Assembly: GCF_003353175.1 (NCBI RefSeq)
Contig: NZ_QHKS01000002.1
Location: 124,001-188,000, forward strand
From: Paraburkholderia lacunae
GTDB lineage: Bacteria > Pseudomonadota > Gammaproteobacteria > Burkholderiales > Burkholderiaceae
Reading direction: 5' to 3'
DNA length: 64,000 nt
This document shows positions 10,188 to 19,383 of this stretch, in pieces. Within the stretch, counting starts at the first letter, position 1. Every line of letters starts with the position of its first letter. A program made the position numbers and the translations under genes. Under the pieces are notes generated by a model. It searched no databases, was not told the DNA's origin, and saw only the letters and a program-made list of their open reading frames with translations.

Positions 10188-10373
10188 CTACACCAGCGCA
10201 GGCAACCCTTCGACCAGCACGACCGCGAACACGACGCCGATCAGCGCGCCAAGCACGCGTAGCGCGTTGTGCCGGAATTCCGTCTTGCAGGGGAGCGCAC
10301 CGACAAACAAAGCGCCAGCCAGCGCCATCGGAATGACCAGGATGAAATCGCCGATCGTGAAGTAGGTCGTCAT
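10188..10373 (-). CDS. Small two-helix membrane protein, function unknown
   Basis: This 61-residue product starts at ATG 10373 with an AGGAGA ribosome-binding site about 8 bases upstream. Two hydrophobic helices (residues about 9-27 and 38-57) flank the short polar segment CKTEFRHN. I do not recognise a family. The frame is open further upstream but the extra residues are low-complexity and basic, and the Shine-Dalgarno supports the short form. Confidence 0.7.
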   Translation of the reverse strand: MTTYFTIGDFILVIPMALAGALFVGALPCKTEFRHNALRVLGALIGVVFAVVLVEGLPALV

Positions 10374-11020
10374 ACCCGTCTCCTTGTGTAGTATCAGCGG
10401 CGGCAGCGGCTCTATTTCTGGAGTCATGCGCTGCCAACGCGCGATTCGAGTATAGGCGACCGCTAGCTGGACATAACGGCGCTTTGCGGCGCTGCAACGC
10501 CTATTCGCAGACCGCTGAAGCCAGTCCGGCAAGGCTCGCAGCGATTATTGCGACGCAGTAAACGGGCCTCGATCTGTGAAGCGTTTGCTTACGCAGGCCT
10601 TACTTTCAGGCCTTTTCAATGCGCGGCAGATTGCCGGCTATGCCACGACGCGTTCACAGTCGCGCAATCGAATCGCCGCCAAGAAGCCTGTACTTGCTGC
10701 GCCATAACGCGTTGGCGAGACGAGTGCGCGATTTTGATACCCCGCCGCCTCAGGGTTTATGATGGTCCCGTTACGACGGGTCGGGCCCGGATCATCGGTT
10801 TGGCGCGCCGTAACGGAATAGGGCGAACCGATTGGTGAACTGCCTTTTGTTCGCGCTTTCCATGGCCCCGCAAAACGGGAACAATGACACGAACCTCTCA
10901 TCGCATCACGCGAAGCAGATTGGGTGCGTACGCAACGTCATAGGCGAAGCGGCGCTTTTATCATCACCTTGACCGGCAGGGAATCCATAAAGCCGGCTAT
11001 GGGAGAAACGGGGAAACATC
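10374..11020. other. Intergenic stretch with one hairpin
   Basis: No frame here looks like a protein. An imperfect hairpin is present with arms ATCGGTT (10794-10800) and AACCGAT (10826-10832). The last 30 bp hold the ribosome-binding region of the next small gene. Confidence 0.5.
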
Positions 11021-11233
11021 ATGCAAATCGGTTCCATTGTCCGATCGGTGCATATCGCCGTGCCGCAAGGCGCGCGCGGGATCGTCATGCGCATTCTCGG
11101 CGACATGGCCATGGTGGCGTGGTATGCCGGCGAGCCCGGCGCTTCGCCGCAACTGAACACTGAACCCTTTTTTCTCGAAGACCTGATCGATACGGGCGAG
11201 CTTGTGCGCCCGTCGAGCGCGCAGATGCATTGA
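11021..11233 (+). CDS. Hypothetical 70-residue protein
   Basis: The short acidic product contains IVMRILGDMAMVAWYAGEPG, which reads like a small beta-barrel fold, and a C-terminal EPFFLEDLIDTGELV segment. There is no signal peptide and I recognise no family. The ATG is preceded by a purine-rich GGGAGAAACGGGGAAA. Codon use is like neighbouring genes, and the gene sits 100 bp before srkA on the same strand, so it may share its transcript. Confidence 0.65.
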   Translation: MQIGSIVRSVHIAVPQGARGIVMRILGDMAMVAWYAGEPGASPQLNTEPFFLEDLIDTGELVRPSSAQMH

Positions 11234-11333
11234 AGGCAGTTTGAGCATGATTCGTGGTGGTTGCAGGTGGCGGTAACCGGCAAGCGGGGCCGCCGCCCTC
11301 GTCTTTGACGGCGGCGCGGCGCACAATGCGGGC

Positions 11334-12359
11334 ATGAACGACATTCTCGACTCACAGGACGGCGCCAACGGCGCCGTTCCTTTCGCCCGGCTCAGGCCGG
11401 AAATTGTGCTCGACGCGCTCGACAGCGTGCTCCGCACGGTCGGCGTGCGCACCGACGGGCGCATGTTGCCGCTCAACAGTTACGAGAACCGCGTGTATCA
11501 GGTGGGCGTCGAAGACGGCCCGCCGGTGGTCGCGAAGTTCTATCGTCCCGAGCGCTGGAGCGACGAAGCCATTCTCGAAGAGCACGACTTTGTCGCCGAT
11601 CTCGCCGCGCGCGAGATTCCGGCGGTGCCCGCGCGCGTTTTCGAAGGCCGTACGCTGCATGCGTTCGACGGTTTTCGCTTCTCGATCTTCGAGCGCCGCG
11701 GCGGCCGCGCGCCGGATCTGGACCGGCGCGACACGCTCGAATGGCTGGGCCGCTTTATCGGCCGCATCCACGCAGTTGGGCAGACGCAAAACTACACCGA
11801 GCGCCCGACGCTCGACATCCACACGTTCGGCTACGAGCCGCGCGACTTCCTGCTCGCGCAGCGCTTCATCCCAGACGATGTGCGCACCGCGTGGGAAACC
11901 GTGGTGAACCTCGCGCTCGAAGGCGTCGAACGCGCATTCGAACGGGCCGGCGAGATTCGCATGCTGCGAATGCACGGCGATTGTCATCCGAGCAATGTGT
12001 TGTGGACCGACGCGGGCCCGCATTTCGTCGACTTCGACGATAGCCGGATGGGGCCGGCGATACAGGATTTGTGGCTGCTGCTGCCGGGCGAGCGTGCGGA
12101 AGCATCGCGTGCGCTGACCGATCTGCTCGCCGGCTACGAAGACTTCTGCGACTTCGAGCCGCGCGAACTGTATCTGGTCGAGGCGTTGCGCACACTGCGG
12201 CTGATTCACTATCAGGCGTGGCTTGCGCGCCGCTGGGACGATCCGGCGTTTCCGGCGGCGTTTCCGTGGTTCAACACGCAACGCTATTGGGAAGAGCGCA
12301 TCCTCGAACTGCGCGAGCAGCTTGGCGCGATGCAGGAAGGGCCGCTCTGGCCGGTTTGA
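11334..12359 (+). CDS. srkA: Stress response kinase A (YihE/RdoA family)
   Basis: The 341-residue cytoplasmic Ser/Thr kinase has the APH/choline-kinase fold. Family hallmarks are the N-terminal SYENRVYQV phosphate-binding region, the lysine in VVAKFYRPERW, the catalytic loop HGDCHPSNVLW and the metal-binding DFDDSRMGP. In E. coli SrkA protects against programmed death under stress. Its stop lies 12 bp from the stop of the convergent DUF3857 gene. Confidence 0.95.
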   Translation: MNDILDSQDGANGAVPFARLRPEIVLDALDSVLRTVGVRTDGRMLPLNSYENRVYQVGVEDGPPVVAKFYRPERWSDEAILEEHDFVADLAAREIPAVPARVFEGRTLHAFDGFRFSIFERRGGRAPDLDRRDTLEWLGRFIGRIHAVGQTQNYTERPTLDIHTFGYEPRDFLLAQRFIPDDVRTAWETVVNLALEGVERAFERAGEIRMLRMHGDCHPSNVLWTDAGPHFVDFDDSRMGPAIQDLWLLLPGERAEASRALTDLLAGYEDFCDFEPRELYLVEALRTLRLIHYQAWLARRWDDPAFPAAFPWFNTQRYWEERILELREQLGAMQEGPLWPV

Positions 12360-12371
12360 GCGTTTGCTGCG

Positions 12372-14297
12372 CTACGGCGCCGCTTCCGCGTTACTTGACG
12401 GCGCCTGTGACGCCACGTTCGACGATTCCACCAAGGTCGATTTGACGATCACCTGGGCGCGCACGTCGCGCCCGATCGCTTCGATCGCGGGACGCATCTG
12501 CGCGAAGTCGTCGGGCGTGCAGACGTCGCTGTCGAAATGAGTAGTGCCGTCGCGCGTCATCGTCACGACGTTGCCTGGCGGATCGAACGTGTACTGCGAC
12601 TGGAAATCGACGAAGCGGTCTTGCGTTCGCTTCGCCTCCGGCATGTCGAGCACGCGGAAGTTGGCCGGCAACGCGATGCGCGCGCGCTCGTGCAACGCCA
12701 GGTTGTGACAGACGAACGGCTGCGTGCGCCGGCGTTCGCCGAGCCAGTAGCGCGTGTCGGCTTCGAAGCCGCCGGCCAGACTCGTCAGCGCCGGAATGGA
12801 TGCCGCCGCGCCCGGCACCACGAGATTTTCCAGCGTGCCTTTCATCGTGATCGTCAACGGACCGTCGGCGGCCATCAGGTCGCTGGTGGCGAGTGTGGCT
12901 GTGCCGCGCAGGTTCGCGCCGCGCAACTCCGCCTGGATCGACTCCTCGCGTTGCGCGGGTGTCTGCATGCGCAACATCGCGCGCGCCTGTTCGGCGGACG
13001 CGCCGGATGCATCCAGCCGGTACGTGAAGCTCGCTGAGCCATCCGGTTCGACCTGGATCGACAGGTCGGTGTTGCGCATCATCAAGACGGTGGCCGGCGT
13101 GCGTGCGAGCACGCCCTGGTCGACCAGCACGGTCGGCCGGTTCATGTCGGACGACGGCAGAAAGCCGAATTCGACATTCGACGCGGTCGAGTCGGCGTAT
13201 TGCTGCAAGTCCGGCAGCCACGTGATGACGTGATTGATCACGCCGTAACCGGGCACGCTGGGCAGCGTGTAGATCGTGCCGCTGCTGATCAGCGCCGGCT
13301 CGTTGCGAATGCCGGCGGCGTCGAGCAACGCGCCGTACAACGCGACGTGATCCTTGCAGTCGCCGTAGCGGTTCGCGAGGATGGCGCTCGCGCTATGCGG
13401 CACGACCGCGCCGCGCCCGACGTTGATCGCCACGTAGCGGATGTTGCGGCGCACCCAGTCGTACAGTGTCTTGGCTTTGGCGCGTGGCGTGTGGTCACGC
13501 GCAGTGAGGTTTTGCGCGAGACGGGTGATGGTGGCATCGCGCGCGCTCGGGTCGGCCGCGGACGCTTTGTAGGTGGCGGCGAACGCGGCGTAGTCGGGGA
13601 AGGTCGAGACCATCAGCCGGTCGCCATACGACACGTACGCAATCGAGCCGCGTTCGAGCCGGCTGAAATGCGCCTTGTCGTAGCGATATTCATAGCGTGT
13701 GCGGCCGTCGCGCGTCACCGGCTGCATGACAGTGAAGCCGCGCGCGTCGGCATGGAGCGGCTTGTCGGCGGGCAGATCGTAGATCAGGCGGAAGTTGTGA
13801 GTCGGCGCGAGATCGGGCGGCGTGAAGTCGCTGAACTCGCCCGGCACGATAGGCTGCTTTTGCGTTTTGCGATAGGTGAGATGCACGCGCGCGCCCGGCT
13901 CGACTGCGGGGAATACGATCACCTTTTCCTGGATGTCCTGGAACATCGGCGCGTCGAACGAGCGGACTTCCTGCACGTCGCGAATCTGCTCCGGCTGCAC
14001 ATCGTGACGTACGCCGTCGGCGCTCGTCGTATAGGCCTCGATGATCTGCACATCCGCCATGTTGCCGTTGAACCAGACATATTGCTGCGCCACGCGCGCG
14101 ACGCCTGCTTCGTTGTTCACGCGCAGCGTCATCGAGTCGAGCTTCGAATACGAGCCGTCGGCGTTGACGGTGAAGGTTTGCGTCTCGCCTTCGTTCGTAT
14201 ACGGGTCGTCCGGCTTGTCCGGGACGCCGGCGGTCGCGGCATGGATGCCGACTAGCCAGCTGAAAGTGCCGAGGCAGACGAGCGGTAAGAGGCGCAT
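12372..14297 (-). CDS. Secreted DUF3857 / transglutaminase-like protein
   Basis: The product (641 residues from ATG 14297) begins with a signal peptide (MRLLPLVCLGTFSWLVGIHA) and has an N-terminal DUF3857 beta-sandwich. A transglutaminase core follows, with the cysteine in RYGDCKDHVALYGALLDAAG and a later histidine in YGVINHVITWLP. The C-terminal beta-rich part is DUF2569/3858-like. Such proteins are periplasmic or outer-membrane facing and of uncertain role. A GTG at 14357 would add 20 residues before the signal peptide; I prefer 14297 because the signal sequence then starts at the N-terminus. Confidence 0.88.
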   Translation of the reverse strand: MRLLPLVCLGTFSWLVGIHAATAGVPDKPDDPYTNEGETQTFTVNADGSYSKLDSMTLRVNNEAGVARVAQQYVWFNGNMADVQIIEAYTTSADGVRHDVQPEQIRDVQEVRSFDAPMFQDIQEKVIVFPAVEPGARVHLTYRKTQKQPIVPGEFSDFTPPDLAPTHNFRLIYDLPADKPLHADARGFTVMQPVTRDGRTRYEYRYDKAHFSRLERGSIAYVSYGDRLMVSTFPDYAAFAATYKASAADPSARDATITRLAQNLTARDHTPRAKAKTLYDWVRRNIRYVAINVGRGAVVPHSASAILANRYGDCKDHVALYGALLDAAGIRNEPALISSGTIYTLPSVPGYGVINHVITWLPDLQQYADSTASNVEFGFLPSSDMNRPTVLVDQGVLARTPATVLMMRNTDLSIQVEPDGSASFTYRLDASGASAEQARAMLRMQTPAQREESIQAELRGANLRGTATLATSDLMAADGPLTITMKGTLENLVVPGAAASIPALTSLAGGFEADTRYWLGERRRTQPFVCHNLALHERARIALPANFRVLDMPEAKRTQDRFVDFQSQYTFDPPGNVVTMTRDGTTHFDSDVCTPDDFAQMRPAIEAIGRDVRAQVIVKSTLVESSNVASQAPSSNAEAAP

Positions 14298-14411
14298 GGC
14301 GGGCAGTTGTCCGGAACGGCAACGTTGACGAGATCGTTGACTAGAGTCGGTTTGCACCGCCCGGATGTCAAGCGGATGTCATGCGTTGCGATTGAGGAAA
14401 TGCGTCAATTA

Positions 14412-14430
14412 TGTAATGATAGCCATTCTC
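14412..14430 (+). promoter_or_regulatory. Probable Fur box
   Basis: TGTAATGATAGCCATTCTC agrees with the 19-bp Fur consensus GATAATGATAATCATTATC at 14 of 19 positions, including TAATGATA and CATT on opposite halves. It lies about 200 bp before the PepSY gene and about 115 bp upstream of the divergent DUF3857 gene. Iron-dependent control of the PepSY protein fits the usual association of that family with iron uptake. Confidence 0.75.
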
Positions 14431-14626
14431 ATTTGAAAGGCATCGCCAGCTTCTGTCACATTTCTCCTCCTCTGTGACTGCCAGCCAGCCTCTCAGCCGG
14501 GCAGCCTGGACCGCAAGCCGGGTTGGCCGGCCCCCTCCTTCGATACTTCAATGACCGCTGGTGTGAGCGTGCGCTTGGCCGTTGCGCGCCTGCGATGGTT
14601 TAAACCGCTGCACCTGAAGCCTTGAT

Positions 14627-15370
14627 TTGAACGCGCCTGAATCGACCGATCTGAAACCTGCTGCGGCTGCTGGCGGCATGCATTACGCCGCGCATGCGCC
14701 GGAGCGCGGCCGTCATCTGATGGACGATGCCGAGCAGGCCGCGCGGCGCCAGCGTTCCCGGCGGGCGAACTTCATCAAGTGGCTGCGCAAGGTGCATGGC
14801 TGGGTTGGGTTGTGGGGCGCGGTGCTTGGCTTGATGTTCGGCGCGACGGGGTTTTTGCTGAACCACCGGGGCGGCCCGTTGAAGGTGTCGTCGGGGGAAC
14901 CTCAGGTCGAGGAGTTGCAGATTCCATTGCCGCAGAAGAAGTTGGCCTCGCCAATGGAGATGGCGAAGTGGCTCAAAGGCGAGTTGAAATCTGACGGCAA
15001 GCTGGGGAGAGTGAAGCGCGAGCCCGCGCATCCTGTCGCCTGGGGCGATCGCAGTACGATGCAGCCGGAGTTTTGGCAAGTTGGGATCAATGGGCCCGCT
15101 GAGAGTGTGCAGGCCGAGTATTGGGTTGGGAATGGGTTTGTAGCGGTGAAACGCACGCAGAACTCGTTTCTCACTACGATGAATAACCTGCACCGCGGTG
15201 TCGGATTGAGCGTTGGGTGGGTTTTGCTGATCGATACGATCGCGGGTGGAATGATTCTGCTTTCGTTGACCGGCGTTTTGTTGTGGACGGAGCTCAATAA
15301 GCGACGCTTGATTGGCGTGGTCCTGATTGGCGGCTCGGTGGTGGCCGCTGTTGTCTGTGGATTGATGTGA
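14627..15370 (+). CDS. PepSY-associated transmembrane protein
   Basis: The 247-residue product has a helix at about residues 58-78 after FIKWLRKVHGWVG and a periplasmic PepSY-like domain. A C-terminal pair of helices lies in LSVGWVLLIDTIAGG and GVVLIGGSVVAAVVCGL, with a histidine in NNLHRGVG. Such proteins accompany ferric-siderophore uptake and may act as ferric reductases. The start is uncertain: TTG 14627 is the longest form, and ATG 14678 or 14720 would lose only the polar N-terminus. No TonB receptor gene is adjacent, so it is an orphan. The Fur box upstream supports an iron role. Confidence 0.83.
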   Translation: MNAPESTDLKPAAAAGGMHYAAHAPERGRHLMDDAEQAARRQRSRRANFIKWLRKVHGWVGLWGAVLGLMFGATGFLLNHRGGPLKVSSGEPQVEELQIPLPQKKLASPMEMAKWLKGELKSDGKLGRVKREPAHPVAWGDRSTMQPEFWQVGINGPAESVQAEYWVGNGFVAVKRTQNSFLTTMNNLHRGVGLSVGWVLLIDTIAGGMILLSLTGVLLWTELNKRRLIGVVLIGGSVVAAVVCGLM

Positions 15371-15383
15371 TTGGTTTTTTGCC

Positions 15384-15432
15384 GGCGCGGCATTTTTCTC
15401 TGCGCCACGGGCGAATCGAAAAATGCCGCCGC
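15384..15432. terminator. Bidirectional terminator-like hairpin
   Basis: The arm ending in GGCATTTTTC (15384-15398) pairs with GAAAAATGCC (15418-15432) with one bulge and a 19-base loop. It lies between the convergent PepSY and XdhC-like stops and carries A/T runs on both sides. Confidence 0.75.
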
Positions 15433-15455
15433 CTGAATGAACTGGCCCCGCAAAA

Positions 15456-16478
15456 TTAAACGCTACAAGCCGCACCTCCGGAAGCGGCAATCTCCCGCGC
15501 GGCCTTGGCGCCTTCCACCTGAAGCAAGGTCGGCAACGAAACCCCGTTTTTAGCCGCCGTCACCTCGGCGAGAATGGAAACAGCGATTTCCGGCGGCGTG
15601 CGGCTGCCGATATAAATCCCAACCGGCCCATGCAGCCGGGCCAATTCAGTCTCGTTCAGATCGAACTCCTTCAGCCGCTCGCGCCGCGCCGCATTATTGC
15701 GCCGCGAGCCCAGCGCACCCACATAAAAAGCCGGCGTCTTCAACGCTTCCATCAACGCGAGATCATCCAGCTTCGGGTCATGCGTTAGCGCAATCACTGC
15801 GCACCGCTCGTCGAGCTTCATCTCGATCACGGTATCGTCCGGCATCGTGCGGACAATCTTCGTGCCGGGAATATCCCACTCCTCGGTGTATTCCTCGCGC
15901 GGATCGCACACGGTCACCTGATAGTCGAGCCCCACCGCAATGTGGCACAGATAACGCGACAACTGTCCCGCGCCGATCACCAGCATCCGGTAGCGCGGGC
16001 CGTGAATCGTCAGCAGGCGCTCGCCGTCGAAATGCACGCCGTCAGTCGCCTGCGCCGCCTCGAGCCTTACTGCGCCCGTCGCCATGTCGACTTCGCGCGC
16101 CACCAGCCGGCCGTCCTCCACCGCGCGGCATAGCGTCGCGATGCCGCTTTGCGGCGTCAGCGGCTCCAGCACCAGCTGGATCGTCCCGCCGCAAGGCAAG
16201 CCAAAGCGATGGGCTTCTTCCGCGGAGATGCCGTACTTCACCGCCTCCGGATGCGTCTGCTCGATACCACTTTGCCGCACGCGGTCGATCAGGTCGTCTT
16301 CAATGCAGCCGCCCGATACCGACCCGACCACCAGACCATCGTCGCGCACCGCGAGCATCGCGCCCTCGGGACGCGGCGACGAGCCCCACGTCTTCACCAC
16401 CGTCACCAGTAGTGCGCGATGTCCCTCTTCGAGCCAGCGCGCGCTGGACTTCAGGACCTCGAGATCCACGCTGTCCAT
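15456..16478 (-). CDS. coxF: XdhC/CoxF family molybdenum hydroxylase maturation factor
   Basis: The 340-residue product has the two XdhC domains. The N-terminal part has TWGSSPRPEGAML and the conserved SGGCIEDDL. The C-terminal Rossmann part has MLVIGAGQLSRYL and HDPKLDDLALMEAL, ending with LGSRRN...GLYIGSRTP-like motifs (here VGIYIGSRTPPEIA). XdhC proteins bind molybdenum cofactor, promote its sulfuration and deliver it to the apoenzyme. It is the last gene of the cox operon and overlaps coxG by 28 bp. It could equally be called CoxI-like; the two are paralogous. Confidence 0.92.
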   Translation of the reverse strand: MDSVDLEVLKSSARWLEEGHRALLVTVVKTWGSSPRPEGAMLAVRDDGLVVGSVSGGCIEDDLIDRVRQSGIEQTHPEAVKYGISAEEAHRFGLPCGGTIQLVLEPLTPQSGIATLCRAVEDGRLVAREVDMATGAVRLEAAQATDGVHFDGERLLTIHGPRYRMLVIGAGQLSRYLCHIAVGLDYQVTVCDPREEYTEEWDIPGTKIVRTMPDDTVIEMKLDERCAVIALTHDPKLDDLALMEALKTPAFYVGALGSRRNNAARRERLKEFDLNETELARLHGPVGIYIGSRTPPEIAVSILAEVTAAKNGVSLPTLLQVEGAKAAREIAASGGAACSV

Positions 16479-17053
16479 GATTTCTTCCTTTTCGTTTCCT
16501 TGCCGTCGGACCCGGAGTCGGCAGCCTCAGTCGATTCCGTATTCGGCGGCGCGGTTTGCGCCGCTGCAGTTTGCCCGTCGTCCGCGGTCGCGGCCGTTGC
16601 GCCGTCGCCTTCGCCGCCTACCTGCGCGCTGAAGCGCTTGAAAAATTCGCCGGCAATCTTGCGCGCGGCGCCGTCGACGAGCCGCGAGCCGATCTGCGCC
16701 AGCTTGCCGCCGACCTGGGCGCTCGCCGCGTACATCAGCTTCGTCGCGGCTTCGCCTTCGGGTTCGAGCGTGACGCGCGCATTGCCCTTACCGAAGCCCG
16801 CCGCGCCGCCCTGCCCTTCGAAGACGATGGTGTAGGCGTTCGGCGCGTCGATATCGGTCAGCAGCATACGCCCTTTGAAGCGCGCCTTCACGGGACCCAC
16901 CGACGCGCTCAACACCACCGCGTACGCATTCTCGCCATCCGCCTCGATGCTCTCGCAACCGGGAATCGAGGCGTGCAGGATTCCGGTGTCGTTCAGCGCC
17001 TCCCATGTGCGCTGCTGCGAAATCGGTAGCGTATAGGTTTCGGTCAGTTCCAT
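16451..17053 (-). CDS. coxG: CoxG/SRPBCC family protein of the molybdenum hydroxylase operon
   Basis: This 200-residue protein starts MELTETYTLPISQQRTWEAL, the standard N-terminus of CoxG-type SRPBCC (START-like) proteins, and has the GCESIEADGENAYAV and GPVKARFKG motifs. The C-terminus is acidic and low-complexity and then basic, as in membrane-associating CoxG. The family is reported to recruit cytoplasmic CO-dehydrogenase-like enzymes to the membrane. Its start overlaps the end of coxE by 10 bp. Confidence 0.9.
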   Translation of the reverse strand: MELTETYTLPISQQRTWEALNDTGILHASIPGCESIEADGENAYAVVLSASVGPVKARFKGRMLLTDIDAPNAYTIVFEGQGGAAGFGKGNARVTLEPEGEAATKLMYAASAQVGGKLAQIGSRLVDGAARKIAGEFFKRFSAQVGGEGDGATAATADDGQTAAAQTAPPNTESTEAADSGSDGKETKRKKSWTAWISRS

Positions 17054-18372
17054 GGCATTGCTCCTGCAATGGTCGTGGCGGGTACGGCGAGACGAGGCGC
17101 GCGCGTGAGTTGCGCGAGGTCGCGGCCAAACGCCGCCAGACTGTCTAGATTATGAGCCGGACGATGCGCATCGACATACGGCAGGATCGCCTGCACGCCG
17201 CGCGCTTTCGGTGAAAAGCCGCTAAAACGCAGCAGCGGATTGAGCCAGATAATGCGATGCGCGAAGCGGCGCAGGCGCGCCATTTCGTTGTCGAGCACGT
17301 CGATCGCTTCGTGATCGAGGCCATCGGTCACGAGCAGAACGGTGGCCCGGCCGCTCAGCACGCGGCGTGCCCAGCGGCGATTGAATTCGGCGAGCGCGGC
17401 GCCGATCCGTGTGCCGCCCGACCAGTCGACCACCTGATCGGTGAGCGCGGCGATCGCGACGTCGGGATCGCGCTCGCGCAGCGCGCGCGTCGCATTGGTG
17501 AGACGCGTACCGAACAGGAACACCTGCAAGCGCTCGCGCGATTGCAAAAGCGCGTGGCAAAAGTACAGCACCGCGCGCGAATAGTTGCTCATCGAGCCGG
17601 AGATGTCGAGCAGCAGCACCAGCGGCGGTTTGCGTTCGACCACCGCGCGATATTTCCACACCGTCCAGTCGCCGCCCGCCCGCACCGCGTGCCGGGCGCT
17701 CGCGCGCAAGTCCGCATGCGTGCCGCGCGAGGCGGCCTTCAGACGACGCGTCGGCTCAGTGGCGAGCGGCAGGCGCTGGCCGCGGATCAGATGGCGCAGC
17801 GTGCGCCATTCGTCGGCGGAAAGGGTGTCGAAATCGCGATGGCGCAGCCGCTCTTCCGCACTGAAGGTGAGGTGCGCGTGGAGTTCATGCTGCTCGGTTT
17901 CCGGCGGCTTGCCGTGCAGCGACGGCGGCGCGCGTACCGCGAGCGCGTCGGCGAGACGGTTGTTGCGCCTGGGCGGAGGCAAGCCGTCGCGGACCTTCGG
18001 CAACAGCAGCGCCCGCAGCTTGCCTTCCCAGTCCGGGTCGCGCCAGAACAACTCGAAGGCGGCGTTGAACAGGTCGCGCTGATCCGGTGCGCAGACCAAC
18101 AAGGCGGCGAGGGCGGCGCGCACATCGTCGCGCCGCCCGAGGTCGATCCAGTGCAACGCGGCGAGCGCATCGGCGGCTTGTGCGGGCGACATCGGCAGGC
18201 CCGCGCCGCGCAGCACGCGCACAAAATGCACGACGTTGCGAGCGAGGATGGGAGCGCCGGCCTTTTCGTTGGTTTTTTCGCTGTTTTTTTCGGCTCGCTG
18301 CGTGCCGGCTGCCGAAGCGCCGCGGCCCGCGTCCTTCGCCTGGGTCACCGCCTGCGTGATTGACTGAATCAT
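17044..18372 (-). CDS. coxE: VWA-domain protein CoxE
   Basis: The 442-residue product carries a C-terminal von Willebrand A domain with an intact MIDAS signature (LLLDISGSMS, DxSxS) and a downstream VTDGLDHEAID. The N-terminal half is helical. CoxE works with the MoxR-type ATPase CoxD in maturation of the Mo/Cu or Mo active site. The start at 18372 lies 5 bp from the coxD stop; the open frame runs further upstream but only over coxD and in arginine-rich shadow sequence. Confidence 0.92.
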   Translation of the reverse strand: MIQSITQAVTQAKDAGRGASAAGTQRAEKNSEKTNEKAGAPILARNVVHFVRVLRGAGLPMSPAQAADALAALHWIDLGRRDDVRAALAALLVCAPDQRDLFNAAFELFWRDPDWEGKLRALLLPKVRDGLPPPRRNNRLADALAVRAPPSLHGKPPETEQHELHAHLTFSAEERLRHRDFDTLSADEWRTLRHLIRGQRLPLATEPTRRLKAASRGTHADLRASARHAVRAGGDWTVWKYRAVVERKPPLVLLLDISGSMSNYSRAVLYFCHALLQSRERLQVFLFGTRLTNATRALRERDPDVAIAALTDQVVDWSGGTRIGAALAEFNRRWARRVLSGRATVLLVTDGLDHEAIDVLDNEMARLRRFAHRIIWLNPLLRFSGFSPKARGVQAILPYVDAHRPAHNLDSLAAFGRDLAQLTRAPRLAVPATTIAGAMPWN

Positions 18373-18377
18373 CGCCG

Positions 18378-19265
18378 CTACTCCGGCATCGCGAGACATT
18401 GCGCGATCTGCGCGGCATCGAGGCGCGCCAGATCGTCCTGATACTTGAGCAGCACGCCCAAGGTGTTCTGCACCGACTGCGGATCGAGTTCGGTGACCGA
18501 CAGCGCTTCCAGCGCGCGGCACCAGTCGATCGTTTCGGCGATGCCGGGCGCCTTGAACAGATCCATGCCGCGCAGCCGATGCACGAAATCGACGGCGCGC
18601 CGTTGCAATTCCGCGGACGTTTGCGGCGCTCGCGCGGCGACGATCTCCAGTTCGCGATCGCGCTCCGGATAGCCGATCCATTGATACAGACAGCGGCGCT
18701 TCAACGCGTCGTGCACTTCGCGCGTCCGGTTCGACGTCATCACGACGAGCGGCGGCTGCGTCGCGCGCACCGTGCCGTACTCGGGAATCGATACCTGGAA
18801 GTCCGACAGCAGTTCGAGCAGGAACGCTTCGAACGGCTCGTCGGCGCGGTCGATTTCGTCGATCAGCAATACGCGCCGCGCGTCCGGATGACGTTCGTCG
18901 GGCAGCAGCGCCTGCAACAGCGGACGCTTCAGCAGGAATTCGCCGCGATACAGCGTGTCGTTGCCCGGCCGCTCGCCGGCGGCTTCGGCCAGACGCAGCG
19001 CCATGATCTGCCGCGGATAGTCCCACTCGTAGAGCGCGCTGGCGGTGTCGAGCCCTTCATAGCATTGCAGCCGCAGCATCGAGGTGCCGAGCATGCCTGC
19101 CGCGGCCTTCGCGAGCTCGGTCTTGCCGACGCCCGGCTCGCCTTCGACGAACAGGGGCCGCTCCATGCGCAACGCGAGATACAACGCGGTGGCCAGCTCG
19201 CGGCTGGCGAAGTAGTTCTGGGCGGCGAGTTGCGCGAGGGTGTCGTCGATTGAAGCAGGCTGCAT
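18378..19265 (-). CDS. coxD: MoxR-type AAA+ ATPase CoxD
   Basis: This 295-residue AAA+ chaperone has Walker A GEPGVGKTEL (about residues 42-51), Walker B RRVLLIDEIDRAD and the sensor VVMTSNRTREVHDAL. In CO-dehydrogenase systems CoxD, with CoxE, is needed for post-translational maturation of the bimetallic centre. It lies between the structural genes and coxE, as in characterised cox clusters. A 118-bp gap separates it from coxM. Confidence 0.93.
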   Translation of the reverse strand: MQPASIDDTLAQLAAQNYFASRELATALYLALRMERPLFVEGEPGVGKTELAKAAAGMLGTSMLRLQCYEGLDTASALYEWDYPRQIMALRLAEAAGERPGNDTLYRGEFLLKRPLLQALLPDERHPDARRVLLIDEIDRADEPFEAFLLELLSDFQVSIPEYGTVRATQPPLVVMTSNRTREVHDALKRRCLYQWIGYPERDRELEIVAARAPQTSAELQRRAVDFVHRLRGMDLFKAPGIAETIDWCRALEALSVTELDPQSVQNTLGVLLKYQDDLARLDAAQIAQCLAMPE

Positions 19266-19383
19266 GGTGTTCCTGAATTCGCACGGTGAGGAGCAAAACT
19301 GCCCGGCCGTATCGCGTGAGCGAGCGAATGCGGCCGACGCGTCGTGCGAGGCACGCCGCGTCAGCCGCCGACGGCGCGAACGG

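Noticed and set aside
13200..14255. A 351-residue plus-strand open frame opposite the DUF3857 gene
   Set aside because: Shadow frame of a recognisable minus-strand gene with signal peptide and transglutaminase motif.
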